A stretch of DNA of 64,000 nt, from assembly GCA_034433305.1 (NCBI GenBank), contig DAOUAM010000025.1:24330-88329 (forward strand). The letters run 5' to 3'. The first letter of the stretch is position 1, and each line of letters opens with the position of its first letter. Below the pieces are notes generated by a model that saw only the letters and a program-made list of their open reading frames with translations, was not told the origin of the DNA and searched no databases. The position numbers and the translations under genes were made by a program. Shown here piece by piece: positions 1 to 9,204 of this stretch. The stretch comes from DAOUAM01 sp034433305. Its GTDB lineage: Bacteria > Chloroflexota > Dehalococcoidia > Lucifugimonadales > DAOUAM01.

Positions 1-470
1 GCCTGGAGCACCGCCGCGCCTTCCAGAATGCGCCGCTGGAAGGCGGCCATGTACAGGGACTTCCTGAGGGCCTTGCGGCCAAGCGCCAACTGACCAAGGC
101 CGCCATGCACCGTCACCACGTAGGGCCTGTCCACTTCCCACGCCGCCCTGGCAGCCGCGTAGCCGGGGTAGTGCCATAGCTCGTGGATGTGGACCAGGTC
201 ATGGTGGGCCGCCGCCAGGCGGAGCGCCCGCGCCATGGCCGGCGAGTGCCCTGTCCACACCCGCGCCAGGGGGCCGGTCGGGAAGAGGCGTGTCACGGCT
301 CCTTCCAGGGGAACAGGACTGTTCCCCACGCGGCGCCCCGTCGCCGCGAACACAGTGGACGACACGCCATGCTGGCGCAGCGCACGGGCCAGATCGGCGA
401 CGACGGCCACTGGCCCGCCCCACCCGGGCGAGAGGCTGGGGAGGACGTGGAGGACTTTCACCGCTGACAT
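1..470 (-). CDS. Glycosyltransferase family 4, N-terminal part (runs off left edge)
   Basis: Reverse-strand frame opening with ATG at 470 and remaining open to the edge (about 156 residues). It begins MSAVKVLHVLPSLSPGWGGP, the typical GT4 acceptor-domain start with a glycine-rich loop after the first strand, followed by a later VVTVHG strand typical of the GT-B N-terminal Rossmann fold. The donor-binding C-terminal half is outside the window. It overlaps the upstream glycosyltransferase by 13 bases, so it is co-transcribed with the glycan operon. Family is fairly sure; the sugar transferred cannot be told. Confidence 0.8.
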   Translation of the reverse strand, partial: MSAVKVLHVLPSLSPGWGGPVAVVADLARALRQHGVSSTVFAATGRRVGNSPVPLEGAVTRLFPTGPLARVWTGHSPAMARALRLAAAHHDLVHIHELWHYPGYAAARAAWEVDRPYVVTVHGGLGQLALGRKALRKSLYMAAFQRRILEGAAVLQ

Positions 471-1654
471 CCCCCGGCAGAAAGCGACGACGCTGCCTGG
501 CCTGCCCCGGCGGCCTGGCTAATGGCGGCGGCGAAGGCCTCGGCCATCTGGCCGATCCCCAGCCGGGTACAGGCATCGGCGACTATTGCATCCCTTCGCT
601 CTGCTACCTGCCTGCTTATGGCCATATAGGCGCGGAGCCTGGCCGCCAGGCCCTGGGCGTCGCCGGCGGCGAAGGTGTCCCCGTTCCAGCCGGGGTGCAG
701 GGCATCAGAGGCGGCGCCTACACTGTCGGCGCAGATGCAGTACAGCCCGGCGGCCAGCGCCTCGTTGACCACCAGGCCCCAGACCTCCCTATCCGAGGGA
801 AGGACCAGCACGTCGGCCAGGGCGTAATAGAGCGGCAACTCCTGGGGCTGGCGGAACCCCTCGAAGTAGACGTGGCGCAGGCCCAGCGAGGCCGCCAGCG
901 ACCGGAGGCCCGCCTCCTCAGGCCCGGAGCCGATTATGAGCAAACCGATGTCGCCCTCGCCCAGTAACGCCATAGCCTCTAGCACCAGGTCCACACGCTT
1001 CCGCGAGTTAAGCTGGCCAGCATACAGCAACAGGACTGGGGGGTATGAGGCGCGGAGCCGGCGCGCCCCGGGCCTGGCCCTCTCCTCCTGGACCGCCGCC
1101 GCGAAGGCGTCCATGTCCACGGTGTTGAAGCCCACGTGGACCCGCTCCGGCGGAGCGCCCAGATAGCACAGGTACTCCCGTGCCCTGGAGCCGTAGGCCA
1201 CGTAGGCGCTGGCCATTTTCACCATGGCCTTCCGAAGAAGCATCCAGGGTGTGCCAGTATGCAGGCCGCTGTTAAAAGTGCTGCCACAGTGGAGGACCAC
1301 AGGTATTCCCCTGCGCTTGCACCACCAGGAGGCCAGCCAGTACCCGGGCTGGTCCCATCCCGAGACCATGACCACCTGCGGGCTTTGCTCCTCCAGGGTC
1401 CTGACCAGGCCCCGGTTCAGGTGCACGGGAAGCTCCCAGCGCCAGAAGTACAGGCTCTTCCCCGGCAGCACCTGTGTAGCGAAGCCGTTCTTCTTGATGT
1501 GCAGGTCCCACTGTCGGTTAGGCTCCGACTCACCCAGCAGAACAACCCTCAGGTCCAGCCCTGGCATGCTCGCCAGACGCTGGTACAGCGGGACACGGTA
1601 CGGAGGCATGATATTCGTCAGCACCAGTACGCGAACAGGGCCGCCGGCACTCAT
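458..1654 (-). CDS. Glycosyltransferase family 4 (GT-B)
   Basis: 398 residues, the usual GT4 length. The N-terminus RVLVLTNIMPPYRVPLYQRL is the acceptor-side strand-loop typical of GT4 enzymes. The C-terminal half carries LLLYAGQLNSRKRVD (donor domain start) and the EX7E-like segment around DREVWGLVVNEALAAGL, where the two Glu contact the nucleotide-sugar. The ATG at 1654 has a GGAG box seven bases upstream. It probably adds a hexose or related sugar to a lipid-linked glycan at the cytoplasmic membrane face; donor and linkage unknown. Confidence 0.85.
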   Translation of the reverse strand: MSAGGPVRVLVLTNIMPPYRVPLYQRLASMPGLDLRVVLLGESEPNRQWDLHIKKNGFATQVLPGKSLYFWRWELPVHLNRGLVRTLEEQSPQVVMVSGWDQPGYWLASWWCKRRGIPVVLHCGSTFNSGLHTGTPWMLLRKAMVKMASAYVAYGSRAREYLCYLGAPPERVHVGFNTVDMDAFAAAVQEERARPGARRLRASYPPVLLLYAGQLNSRKRVDLVLEAMALLGEGDIGLLIIGSGPEEAGLRSLAASLGLRHVYFEGFRQPQELPLYYALADVLVLPSDREVWGLVVNEALAAGLYCICADSVGAASDALHPGWNGDTFAAGDAQGLAARLRAYMAISRQVAERRDAIVADACTRLGIGQMAEAFAAAISQAAGAGQAASSLSAGGCQR

Positions 1655-1720
1655 GGGCCGTCTCCTTGAGGGTAGTGTTGCCGCTGCGGCGGTGCGCTGT
1701 CCCAGCTATGCGCCCCATGG

Positions 1721-2374
1721 TCAGGGCTTGAAGAACAGGGCGGTATCAGTGACGCCATCGCTGGTCCAGATGCGTCGCCACCTGTGGGTGAGACCGGCGA
1801 ACTGCTGCCATGTCTCGCTGGCGTAGCCGTCCAGTGGCCCCCTGGCGAAGAGGCAGCGCGACGCCGAAGGCAGGTAGCGCTCCACGTTATCTATAATCAG
1901 CACCCCTCCGGGCTTGAGCCTGGCCACCGCGTTGACGGCGCAGTGGTCCCTGTCCTTTCCATCCACCAGGACGAAGTCAAGGGACTCTTCCGGGAGTTGG
2001 AGCACGGCACCGGCGTAATCGGCCTCCTGCGAGGGCTGACGCTCTCGCAGCAGCAGTGTGACGTTGTCTCGCCGCGCCTGCTGGAGGGCGGCGCTGACCG
2101 AGTTGTGCCAGGATGGGTCGTGCTCCACGCTCCAGAGGCGGCCACACCGCTGGGCGAACCACAGGGTGCTACGGCCAGCGCCCCACTCAAACCCCACATC
2201 ATCCCCGGCTATAAGCTGCTCCAGGAGGGCAATGGCCTGCCTGGTCAGCCACGGACTGCCCCTGTGGGTGGAGTCGTAGTGCCAGCGCCGGAAGCGGCTC
2301 CACAGGTAGCGCGGCTTCCAGTGTCCGACCCTTTTGTTCAGGAGCGGTAAAGTGAGCCGAGTCGTCATATCCAT
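1721..2374 (-). CDS. Class I SAM-dependent methyltransferase
   Basis: About 217 residues from the chosen ATG. An in-frame GTG at 2458 would add 28 residues, but these overlap the preceding FkbM gene and look non-native. Motif I is visible as GFEWGAGRSTLWFA with the acidic end of strand 2 at WSVEHD. Later LDFVLVDGKDRDHC and GGVLIIDNVERY resemble the small-molecule or sugar methyltransferases of surface-glycan clusters. It lies between FkbM and GT4 genes, so it probably methylates a sugar or a terminal residue. Substrate unknown. Confidence 0.7.
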   Translation of the reverse strand: MDMTTRLTLPLLNKRVGHWKPRYLWSRFRRWHYDSTHRGSPWLTRQAIALLEQLIAGDDVGFEWGAGRSTLWFAQRCGRLWSVEHDPSWHNSVSAALQQARRDNVTLLLRERQPSQEADYAGAVLQLPEESLDFVLVDGKDRDHCAVNAVARLKPGGVLIIDNVERYLPSASRCLFARGPLDGYASETWQQFAGLTHRWRRIWTSDGVTDTALFFKP

Positions 2375-2427
2375 GCGCTCAAAGCCTTCTTGGCCGATGT
2401 CCAGGGCCTGCGTGGCGCACGCGTCGG

Positions 2428-3312
2428 CTACGGAATACCGACAACATGTTCCTTCCACTCCATGGCACCAAGGCTGCTGACCTCTGGGTAGCCCCTGCGC
2501 ATCCTGCAGACCCGGTAGCCGTTCCCCTTGAGGGCGTCCCAGGCTGCACGCTGCTCCTCCGGGCCGTGGAGCTCCATGAATACGATGGGGCGCCGCTCCG
2601 CCAGCAGACGCAGCATGCCGGGAATGGCCTTTACGCCGCCGCCTTCGATGTCCATCTTGACCAGGTCAGGGCAGGGATTGCCATCCCTGTAGGCAAAATC
2701 GTCCAGCCTGATGCTTCTTACCTCGGTCTGGCCCAGGTAGCTGATGCTCCTGCCCCATGGCCCCGCCAGCTTGCCCATGGCGTGCTCTTTATGGACGAGA
2801 AAGGCCTCGGTGCCCTCGCGGTCTGAGGCCGCGCAGGGGACAACATGCACTACTGCCTCCAGGGAGTTCAGGGCTACGTTGTCGGAAATGCGCTGAGCGT
2901 TGGCCGGCAGCGGCTCAAAGGCGTACACCCTGCCTCCATTGCCTACCACCCTGGCGAAGGCCAGGGATGTCCAGCCGATGTTGGCACCCACGTCGTAGAC
3001 CGTCATGCCGGGACGGCAGAAGTCGCCTATGCCCTGGACCAGGTGTGGCTCGTATGTCCCCAGCCAGTAGTACTTCTCGGACTTGAGGTCCAGCTTCAGC
3101 CGCATGCCCTGGAGCATGCCGCCGGCTACCGCCACCTCCACAGGCCCTCTGGGCGCCAGCAGGTTCAACTGCTGGCGTATAAGCCCGCTGAGGAGCGGGA
3201 CGCGGTAAATGGCCTGCTTCAGCGGCTGTGGCAACACCTGTCCGGCGGCGCCGGCCAGGCGGAGCACTGGTGAGAGCTGTTTCCTCTGGCCCTGCAGCCG
3301 GGCGTTGTACAT
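2428..3312 (-). CDS. FkbM family methyltransferase
   Basis: About 294 residues. The reading frame stays open upstream to 3507, but a GGAGG box sits seven bases before the ATG at 3312 (another ATG lies two codons earlier at 3318). FkbM hallmarks are MTVYDVGANIGWTSLAFARV (SAM-binding loop), VYAFEPLPANAQRI, the RLDDF segment and LVKMDIEGGG with the family's conserved Asp-Ile-Glu-Gly. FkbM enzymes O-methylate hydroxyls on sugars and secondary metabolites. It ends beside another methyltransferase and is one of three FkbM genes in this locus. Confidence 0.85.
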   Translation of the reverse strand: MYNARLQGQRKQLSPVLRLAGAAGQVLPQPLKQAIYRVPLLSGLIRQQLNLLAPRGPVEVAVAGGMLQGMRLKLDLKSEKYYWLGTYEPHLVQGIGDFCRPGMTVYDVGANIGWTSLAFARVVGNGGRVYAFEPLPANAQRISDNVALNSLEAVVHVVPCAASDREGTEAFLVHKEHAMGKLAGPWGRSISYLGQTEVRSIRLDDFAYRDGNPCPDLVKMDIEGGGVKAIPGMLRLLAERRPIVFMELHGPEEQRAAWDALKGNGYRVCRMRRGYPEVSSLGAMEWKEHVVGIP

Positions 3313-3337
3313 AGTCATTCCTCCAGACCAACGTTCT

Positions 3338-4756
3338 TCAAATAAGCACAGAGACCTGTCCTGTACTGCTGCGGGCATGCCCTGGGCGTTTCTGCCCCGA
3401 GGCCGCCGCTGCCAGCACGGCAATGAACAGGATGTAGAGGTAGAAGCCGAACTGGAGGATGTGGGGCGGGTCCTTGATGGAGTGCGCCGCCACGTACAGG
3501 AAGGCAAGCCCGGGCAGTGCCAGGTCGCCCCTGGAGAAAAACAGCCGTAGCCCGAAGGCGGCCAGCACGGCCGTCTGCAGCCAGTAGGCCATAGCTGTGA
3601 GGAAGCCAGGCGAGTCTTTCCAGAGCAGGCCAGTCGGGTTCTGGAACATGCCGTAGCCCAGCAGCGAATCGGAACTCAGCAGTGTAGAATGGAACTCTTT
3701 GATTGCTTGCCCCGATTGGCCCTGCAGCTTCAACTCGACGAACTGGGCGTGGCCCAGGTCCAGCACGAGGGAGCCCAGCACGGTTATCACTAGGTAACCC
3801 AGGGTAACTAAGCCGATGACATAGAAGGGCCTCAGGTACCTCCTGCCGTAGACCACTTGCCTGGCCATGAGCAGCATGGCGATGGCGGAGAGTATCACCG
3901 CGTTGGTGCCGGAGTAGACCACGGCCAGGAAGGCCAGGAGGAGCAAGCTGGCCAGGACCTGCGCCCAGCGCCTCCACTCAGAGAAGGCAAAGGGCAGGAA
4001 GAACAGGGCGGGCGTGACAAACAAGGCCGCCGGGTGCGGCTCCGGCGACAGGCCGCTGGCCTGGTACGCGCCCAGAGTCTCCTTTGCCGGCGCTCCGGAC
4101 AGCACAAAGCCCAGGTAGTAGGGCATAGAGTACAGGTATCCCCCGGATTCCTGTGCCTTCCGGTTGATCTTCTCCGAAAGGTACTGGGGCGGTACCCAGT
4201 CCCGGGGTTCCACGGCGCCGGTCTGCACCAGCAACCAGGCCACCAGTCCCATGGCAGAGACCGCAAGACACAGGTATATGTATGGCCGTACCAACGCCCT
4301 GAGTCCGGGGCGCAGGTCTGTGCCACCGCCAGCCGCGACGCAGATGGCGGTCATGGCCAGGAGCATGGCCAGGGAGCGCAGGACGGTGCTCCGCGTGGCG
4401 AAGAGCTCGGCGCCGGAAGTGACGGCGCTGAGGGCCTCCACCAGCACTAGCAGGGCGTAGGGGCCAATGATGATGAGGAAGTACCGCCGCACCCTATCGA
4501 CCACACGTGCCGACACCCTGGGCCGGTACCAGACCGTCACGGCCACTGTTACCCACAGCAGCAGGAACAGCATCAGCCGCCAGGCCTGGGTGCGCAGCAG
4601 GGCATCGGTGATGACGGTGATGGTGGATGCAACCGCCAGGAGCAGGACAGCTTGCAAAAGCGGCATCAAGAGGTCCCGTCGTGGCGCGGCAACCTTTTCT
4701 GCTCCAATGGTGGCCTGGTTGCTGGCCTGAGGGTGAGTAGAGAGGGAATGGTGCAT
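3338..4756 (-). CDS. O-antigen ligase/polymerase-like membrane protein (Wzy-like)
   Basis: About 472 residues from MHHSLS (ATG 4756); the upstream extension to 4876 only shadows the previous gene. Around ten to twelve hydrophobic helices are visible, for example LLQAVLLLAVASTITVI, LMLFLLLWVTVAVTV and YFLIIIGPYALLVLV. A large loop near the middle (about residues 195-255) is rich in Tyr and Pro. That layout matches Wzy polymerases and WaaL-type ligases, which are poorly conserved in sequence. Only membrane topology and the setting among glycosyltransferases support the call. It would polymerise or transfer the lipid-linked repeat unit at the outer membrane face. Confidence 0.65.
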   Translation of the reverse strand: MHHSLSTHPQASNQATIGAEKVAAPRRDLLMPLLQAVLLLAVASTITVITDALLRTQAWRLMLFLLLWVTVAVTVWYRPRVSARVVDRVRRYFLIIIGPYALLVLVEALSAVTSGAELFATRSTVLRSLAMLLAMTAICVAAGGGTDLRPGLRALVRPYIYLCLAVSAMGLVAWLLVQTGAVEPRDWVPPQYLSEKINRKAQESGGYLYSMPYYLGFVLSGAPAKETLGAYQASGLSPEPHPAALFVTPALFFLPFAFSEWRRWAQVLASLLLLAFLAVVYSGTNAVILSAIAMLLMARQVVYGRRYLRPFYVIGLVTLGYLVITVLGSLVLDLGHAQFVELKLQGQSGQAIKEFHSTLLSSDSLLGYGMFQNPTGLLWKDSPGFLTAMAYWLQTAVLAAFGLRLFFSRGDLALPGLAFLYVAAHSIKDPPHILQFGFYLYILFIAVLAAAASGQKRPGHARSSTGQVSVLI

Positions 4757-4757
4757 T

Positions 4758-5783
4758 TCACAGACTCTCGGCGCCATCCATGGCGCACTGGAATACCCTG
4801 ACGTAGGCGGCCACCATGCGCCCCAGGCTGTAGCGCTCCAGGGCCAGCCACCTGGCGCCTGCCGAGTAGCGGGCATGGTCGGCGGCGACTTTCTCCACCG
4901 CCTTTGTCAGCCCGTCAATGTCTGGCTGCTCCAGCTTCCAGGGGTCTGCGCCGTAGTCCACGCATACCCCGGCGTCCTCGGTCACCAACTCTGACAACGA
5001 GCCGGTAGCGAACCCCACCACAGGCGTGCCGCAGGCCAGGGCCTCTATGACCGAGTTGGGGCATGGTGGATTAATCTCGGCGGAAATGAAAACGGTGGCG
5101 CCGCCAAGGTGCGCGGGCAGGACTGCGTTGGGCACGGTGCCCAGGTAGGCCACGCGCTGGTCGGACGGGATGAGACAGCGGAGCTTTTCCGGCACGTAGC
5201 CCACCAGCGAAAGCCGCGCCTGGTGCCCGTTGGCGCATAGCCTGCGCCAGGTGTCAACAGGCGTCCTCAGCACTTGCTCGTGTGCGCCCAGGTTGCCTTC
5301 CACCGAGATGAGGGCAACCTCGTCTTTCCCCGGGGCCGCCTCTTCAGATGGCCTGAAGAGGTTGGTGTCCACGCCGTTATAGATGATGGTGTAGGGGACA
5401 GGGGCCAGCCCAAAGCGCATGTGCCACCAGTCCTCGGTGAAGTGGCTCTGATAGACCACGTAATCGGCGAGGTGGTCCCTGATGAAGCGCATGAGCTGGT
5501 TGACCGGGCCGCCCTTCCAGCGGGCCGGCGAGGTCAGCGGCAGGGCCCTGTGGTACCAGTGGAAGCCGTCCAGCCGCTGGACGATGGGTATGCCACGCCG
5601 CTTGCACTGACGCAGCCACCAGAGTTGGCGGGTGCAGCTTATCACCAGCACCACGTCGTAAGGCCGGTCATCGGGGTCAAAGACCACCTGGCTGCCGTGT
5701 GCCCGCAGGCCATCCGACAGCTTGCGCACGAAGGAGGCCGGGCCGCCTATGCCGCCTGGCCTGTCCGGGATGCATACCCTCAC
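4758..5783 (-). CDS. Glycosyltransferase family 4 (GTG start)
   Basis: 341 residues beginning at GTG 5783, preceded by AAGGAG seven bases upstream; the start overlaps the FkbM stop in a GTGA. The long open frame further upstream is a shadow of that FkbM gene. The N-terminus VCIPDRPGGIGGPASFV has the GT4 GG-loop. The C-terminal part has ISAEINPPCPNSVIEALACG, a clear GT4 EX7E-type donor site, followed by GTPVVGFATGSLSELV. The gap to the polymerase gene is one base. Sugar specificity unknown. Confidence 0.85.
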   Translation of the reverse strand: MRVCIPDRPGGIGGPASFVRKLSDGLRAHGSQVVFDPDDRPYDVVLVISCTRQLWWLRQCKRRGIPIVQRLDGFHWYHRALPLTSPARWKGGPVNQLMRFIRDHLADYVVYQSHFTEDWWHMRFGLAPVPYTIIYNGVDTNLFRPSEEAAPGKDEVALISVEGNLGAHEQVLRTPVDTWRRLCANGHQARLSLVGYVPEKLRCLIPSDQRVAYLGTVPNAVLPAHLGGATVFISAEINPPCPNSVIEALACGTPVVGFATGSLSELVTEDAGVCVDYGADPWKLEQPDIDGLTKAVEKVAADHARYSAGARWLALERYSLGRMVAAYVRVFQCAMDGAESL

Positions 5784-6511
5784 CGGCCAACTCCTTGGGC
5801 GACGTCTACAGGCTGCCTGGCCGGCGCCGTCCACGGCTCCCGCACGAAGGCGTAACGCCAGCCATCTATGCTCACCAGCGTGAACCCGGCCTTCTGGAGC
5901 TTCCTCGCCGTCTTCCTTATGCGCAGGAAGGATGCCGGCTGGCCGAACTCCACGCACAGAATGTGCACGGGCACGTTGTCCTGGAGCATGTTGTCCAGCA
6001 CCTCGTACTCCGCGCCGAAGATGTCCAGCTTCAGCAGGTCTATGTGGCTGTGGCCCAACTCCTTCATGAGCGTCGCCAGCCGCCGGCACCTGGCCTCGAA
6101 GAACTGCTCGGTGCTCTGAAGGTTGACTATGGAGTGGGACACGTGGGTGGGGTCCTTTGGCGCGAAGAACTTCATGGTGCCATCCCTGGACCATAGCCCT
6201 ATATCGTAGAAGTGAAAGCCGGGCAGGTCGCTGGCATGCTTCTTCACGTACTCCACCGACACAGGCGTGGGGTCGAAAGCGTGGATTTCGCAGCCCACCA
6301 GCTCCATGAGCGCCCTGTCCCAGGTGATGTCGTCCCCCACGCCCACGGAGTAGCAGATGGACGACCTGGACAGGAGCGAGATAGGCACGGTGCAACCGCC
6401 GTACTCGCTGCCCAGCTTCCTCAGGTCGTCGCGGCGCCGCACCCGCAGCGTGGCCCTCAGGATGGCGCGCTCCAGCCACTTCCACAGGCGGTACAGTCTT
6501 GACTTTGGCAA
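5780..6511 (-). CDS. FkbM family methyltransferase
   Basis: 243 residues. SAM-site segments are CYSVGVGDDITWDRALMEL (in place of the usual GANIG loop) and IHAFDPTPVSVEYV; then HIDLLKLDIFGAEYEVLDNM matches the FkbM D-I-(E/F)-G-x-E block, with Phe where Glu is common. This version resembles the FkbM subgroup with a VGVG motif found in polysaccharide clusters. Likely an O-methyltransferase on a glycan intermediate. Its stop overlaps the GTG of the next glycosyltransferase. Confidence 0.78.
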   Translation of the reverse strand: MPKSRLYRLWKWLERAILRATLRVRRRDDLRKLGSEYGGCTVPISLLSRSSICYSVGVGDDITWDRALMELVGCEIHAFDPTPVSVEYVKKHASDLPGFHFYDIGLWSRDGTMKFFAPKDPTHVSHSIVNLQSTEQFFEARCRRLATLMKELGHSHIDLLKLDIFGAEYEVLDNMLQDNVPVHILCVEFGQPASFLRIRKTARKLQKAGFTLVSIDGWRYAFVREPWTAPARQPVDVAQGVGR

Positions 6512-6514
6512 GCT

Positions 6515-7408
6515 TTAACCCTCCCTATGACCAGTAGCGAAATACCTGATGTGACTCCTGGGCCATTGCACCTCGAAGTGGTGTCGCGGTATGGCGAACA
6601 GGTCGGGTGCCTGGCCGGGGTAGATACTCCCCCGGAAGGCCCCGAAGCAGGCGCTGTAGCCCACGCCCGCGACCATCTCCAGCGCCCTGGCGCTCACGTC
6701 GCGGCGAGTGCCATAGGGCCAGGATATGTACTTGCACCGGACTCCCAGGTTTTCCTCGATGTCCCGCCTGGAGCCGGCGATTTCGTCCTCCATCGCGGCG
6801 TCATTCGCAGCCGCCAGCCTGGCGTGCGTCCTGGTGTGGGAGCCCACCTCGAACCCCCGCCCTGCCATCCATCTCAGGTCATCCCAGGTCACCATCTCCA
6901 TGACGCCAGGGTAGGCCGTGGTGTCCAGGCAGAAGCGCCGCGCTGTCTCCCAGTCCGCCCCCACAACGGCTGTGGGCACGAAAAAGATGGCGGGCACCTT
7001 CAGCGCCTCCAGGACCGGCACCGCGTTCCGAATGATGTTGCGGAACCCATCATCAAAGGACAGATGGAAGTAGCGCCCATCTATCCTCAAAGAGCCATTT
7101 GCCATGGCATCGCAGGCGTCGGTGTCCACAAACTCGCCCAGGCGCTGGAGAGAACTGAGGATGGTAGCAAACTGCTCCACCTGGTCATCAAAGACGTAGT
7201 GGCAGTAGAGCGGCCTCACGAAAGTGCGCTGGTCTGTGTGACAAGCCAGGCTCAGAAGTGACAGGACACTGTGACGTACCAGGTGGCGCGCCTTCCGGAC
7301 AAAGCCACGAGGTCTTGGCACGCCCAGCGCCGAAGTCGTTACGTAATGTCCCTGTATGGCACCCCCGTGGGACTGCTGGGCCTGCCGAGGGACTGGACTC
7401 CTGGGCAT
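6515..7408 (-). CDS. Polysaccharide deacetylase family protein (NodB fold)
   Basis: 297 residues. NodB-homology motifs are present: FHLSFDDGFRN (motif 1 with the catalytic and metal Asp pair), GFEVGSHTRTHARL (motif 2, metal His residues) and ISWPYGTRRDV (motif 3-like). These metal-dependent esterases remove N-acetyl groups from sugars such as GlcNAc or from lipid-linked glycans. No clear signal peptide, so it may act on cytoplasmic or lipid-linked intermediates. Only three bases separate it from the next FkbM gene. Substrate not predictable. Confidence 0.82.
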   Translation of the reverse strand: MPRSPVPRQAQQSHGGAIQGHYVTTSALGVPRPRGFVRKARHLVRHSVLSLLSLACHTDQRTFVRPLYCHYVFDDQVEQFATILSSLQRLGEFVDTDACDAMANGSLRIDGRYFHLSFDDGFRNIIRNAVPVLEALKVPAIFFVPTAVVGADWETARRFCLDTTAYPGVMEMVTWDDLRWMAGRGFEVGSHTRTHARLAAANDAAMEDEIAGSRRDIEENLGVRCKYISWPYGTRRDVSARALEMVAGVGYSACFGAFRGSIYPGQAPDLFAIPRHHFEVQWPRSHIRYFATGHREG

Positions 7409-7878
7409 ATACCCACTTTCTAGCCACGGCCCTGAGCCGAGGTAGGCCTCGCTAGACGTTCTAAACCGCCATAGCCGCCTTGAAACCTCGGCGCAGGCTG
7501 TTGCCCCCGTGGAGGGCCTTACCTTTAGACTGGTCCTGCCAGAGGCTGCCCCTGGACATGCTCAGGGTGGACGGAGGCGATGGGAGCCGCCAGGCATGGG
7601 CCATTCGGCCAGCTCATGGCGGGCTTTGTCCAGCGTGGGGGCAATCATCTACGCTTTCTTCTTTCCTGACGCTCGGGGGCCGCAGGGGCTGACGGCCTGC
7701 CATGTGTAGGGGCAACCCTTGTGGTTGCCCAGCGCCAGGGCAGGCACAAGGCCTGCCCCTACATGACGGCCTGCCATGTGTAGGGGCAACCCTCGTGGTT
7801 GCCCAGCGCCAGGGCAGGCACAGGGCCTGCCCTTACATGACGGTCTGCCATGTGTAGCGTTCTTAAACAAGACTGGTA
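7409..7878 (-). other. 470-base intergenic stretch within the glycan locus
   Basis: The largest gap between the tightly packed minus-strand genes. No frame here looks coding on either strand. The left part (7409-7690) shows nothing recognisable; the right part holds the 74-bp tandem hairpin repeat listed separately. The gap probably divides the locus into two transcription segments, with the repeat just downstream of the UDP-sugar dehydrogenase stop. Confidence 0.6.
7691..7858. repeat. 74-bp tandem repeat (2.3 copies) with nested hairpins
   Basis: Units begin at 7691, 7765 and 7839 (third copy about 20 bases). Each begins GACGGCCTGCCATGTGTAG, apart from one base in copy three. Each full unit contains two hairpins: GGGCAACC/GGTTGCCC and GGGCAGGC/GCCTGCCC, flanked by complementary TGTAGGGGC and GCCCCTACA in the first unit. 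Copies differ at a few positions, so this is an old or drifting duplication. Structure suggests a REP/MITE-like mobile hairpin element. It lies 20 bases downstream of the dehydrogenase stop and may also act in 3' end formation. Confidence 0.8.
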
Positions 7879-9204
7879 TCAGGCGTCCACCTGGGCGTAG
7901 GCCCTGGCGGAGCGCGCCAGGCCTCTGCCCACGCCCCTGTACTGGAAGCCCAGGGAAAACATCTGCTGCGGCTCCAGGGCGTTGCGGCCATCGAAGAGGA
8001 GGCGCGGGGCCTTGACGCACCGCGCTATCTCCCGCCAGTCCGCGCCAACGATCTCCGGCCACTCAGTCATAAGCACCAGGGCCTGGACGCCGACGACGCA
8101 GGCTGCCAGGTCTTCCTCCACCTGGACGCTGGCGGGCAGCGCCTTCCTGGCCGCGTGGGCCGCCCTGGGGTCGTAAGCCCTGACGGCCGCGCCCTCCTGG
8201 GCCAGGGCCTGGATGAGCCGTATGGCCGGCGCCTCGCGGATGTCATCGGTGTTGGGCTTGAAGGCAAGCCCCAGGACGCCCACGGGCACGCCAGCCAGGT
8301 CGCCGAAGCAGTCCCGCAGGCTGTACAGGGGCAGGAAGCACTGGCGGTTGTTCACCGTGATCACCGCGCGGAGCAACTCGAAGTTATGGTCGTTGGTCAG
8401 GGCTAGCTGGTCCAGGGCGCGGACATCCTTGGGGAAGCAGGAGCCGCCGTAGCCGACGCCCGCCCGCAGGAAGCTGGGGCCGATGCGTGGGTCCATGGCG
8501 ATGCCCCTGCTTACCTCGTCTATACTGGCACCCACACGCTCGCACAGTACCGCGATCTCGTTGATGAAGGATATCTTGGTGGCCAGGAAGGCGTTGGCTG
8601 CGTACTTGATCAGCTCAGCGCTGGTGATGTCCGTGGTCACGCAGGGGGCGCTGATGCCCTGGTACATTTCCCAGACCAGCGCCGCGACCTCCTGGCTCCG
8701 GGTGCCTATGACCACCCTGTCGGGATGGCACCAGTCTTCCACGGCCTGGCCTTCCCGCAGGAACTCGGGGTTGGCGGCGTACTCGAAGCCCGTGCCCCGG
8801 AGTTCGGTCTGAAGCAGCCGTACGCCCGTCCCTGGGGGCACCGTACTCTTCATGACAATGACGCCGCCCTCGGGCTGCATCTCCCTGGCCCAGCGGACGG
8901 CGGACAGCACCTGGCCCAGGTCTGCCGCTCCAGTCTCGGTGGGCGGCGTGCCGGTGGCAATAACGATGGCATCGCCCAGGTGCTCGGAGACCTCGCTGGT
9001 GTGCTGTAGCCGAAGGCAACCCTTCCTGAGGCCACTGTGGAGCAGTTCCTCCAGGCCCGGCTCATAGATGGGGAGCATGCCCCGGCGGTATGCCCTCACC
9101 CTTTCCTGGCTGATGTCAACGCCCAGCACCTGGTGGCCCGATGCGGCCAACCCCGCCGCGGTGACCGAGCCGACGTAGCCAAGGCCGATTACGGTGATCT
9201 TCAC
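7879..9204 (-). CDS. UDP-glucose/GDP-mannose dehydrogenase family (probable UDP-glucose 6-dehydrogenase)
   Basis: 441 residues, full length. The Rossmann start is MKITVIGLGYVGSVTAAGLA with an acidic strand-2 end LGVDIS. The active-site block GYGGSCFPKDVRAL holds the catalytic Cys and Lys. C-terminal LGLAFKPNTDDIREAP is the conserved UDP-binding segment. The enzyme makes a nucleotide-activated uronic acid by NAD-dependent double oxidation; UDP-glucose is the commonest substrate for this motif set, but GDP-mannose cannot be excluded. Overlaps the upstream GT4 gene by four bases. Confidence 0.88.
   Translation of the reverse strand: MKITVIGLGYVGSVTAAGLAASGHQVLGVDISQERVRAYRRGMLPIYEPGLEELLHSGLRKGCLRLQHTSEVSEHLGDAIVIATGTPPTETGAADLGQVLSAVRWAREMQPEGGVIVMKSTVPPGTGVRLLQTELRGTGFEYAANPEFLREGQAVEDWCHPDRVVIGTRSQEVAALVWEMYQGISAPCVTTDITSAELIKYAANAFLATKISFINEIAVLCERVGASIDEVSRGIAMDPRIGPSFLRAGVGYGGSCFPKDVRALDQLALTNDHNFELLRAVITVNNRQCFLPLYSLRDCFGDLAGVPVGVLGLAFKPNTDDIREAPAIRLIQALAQEGAAVRAYDPRAAHAARKALPASVQVEEDLAACVVGVQALVLMTEWPEIVGADWREIARCVKAPRLLFDGRNALEPQQMFSLGFQYRGVGRGLARSARAYAQVDA

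Noticed and set aside
7691..7858. Tandem repeat as a CRISPR array
   Set aside because: Only 2.3 units; the whole 74 bases repeat, so there are no unique spacers between conserved repeats.
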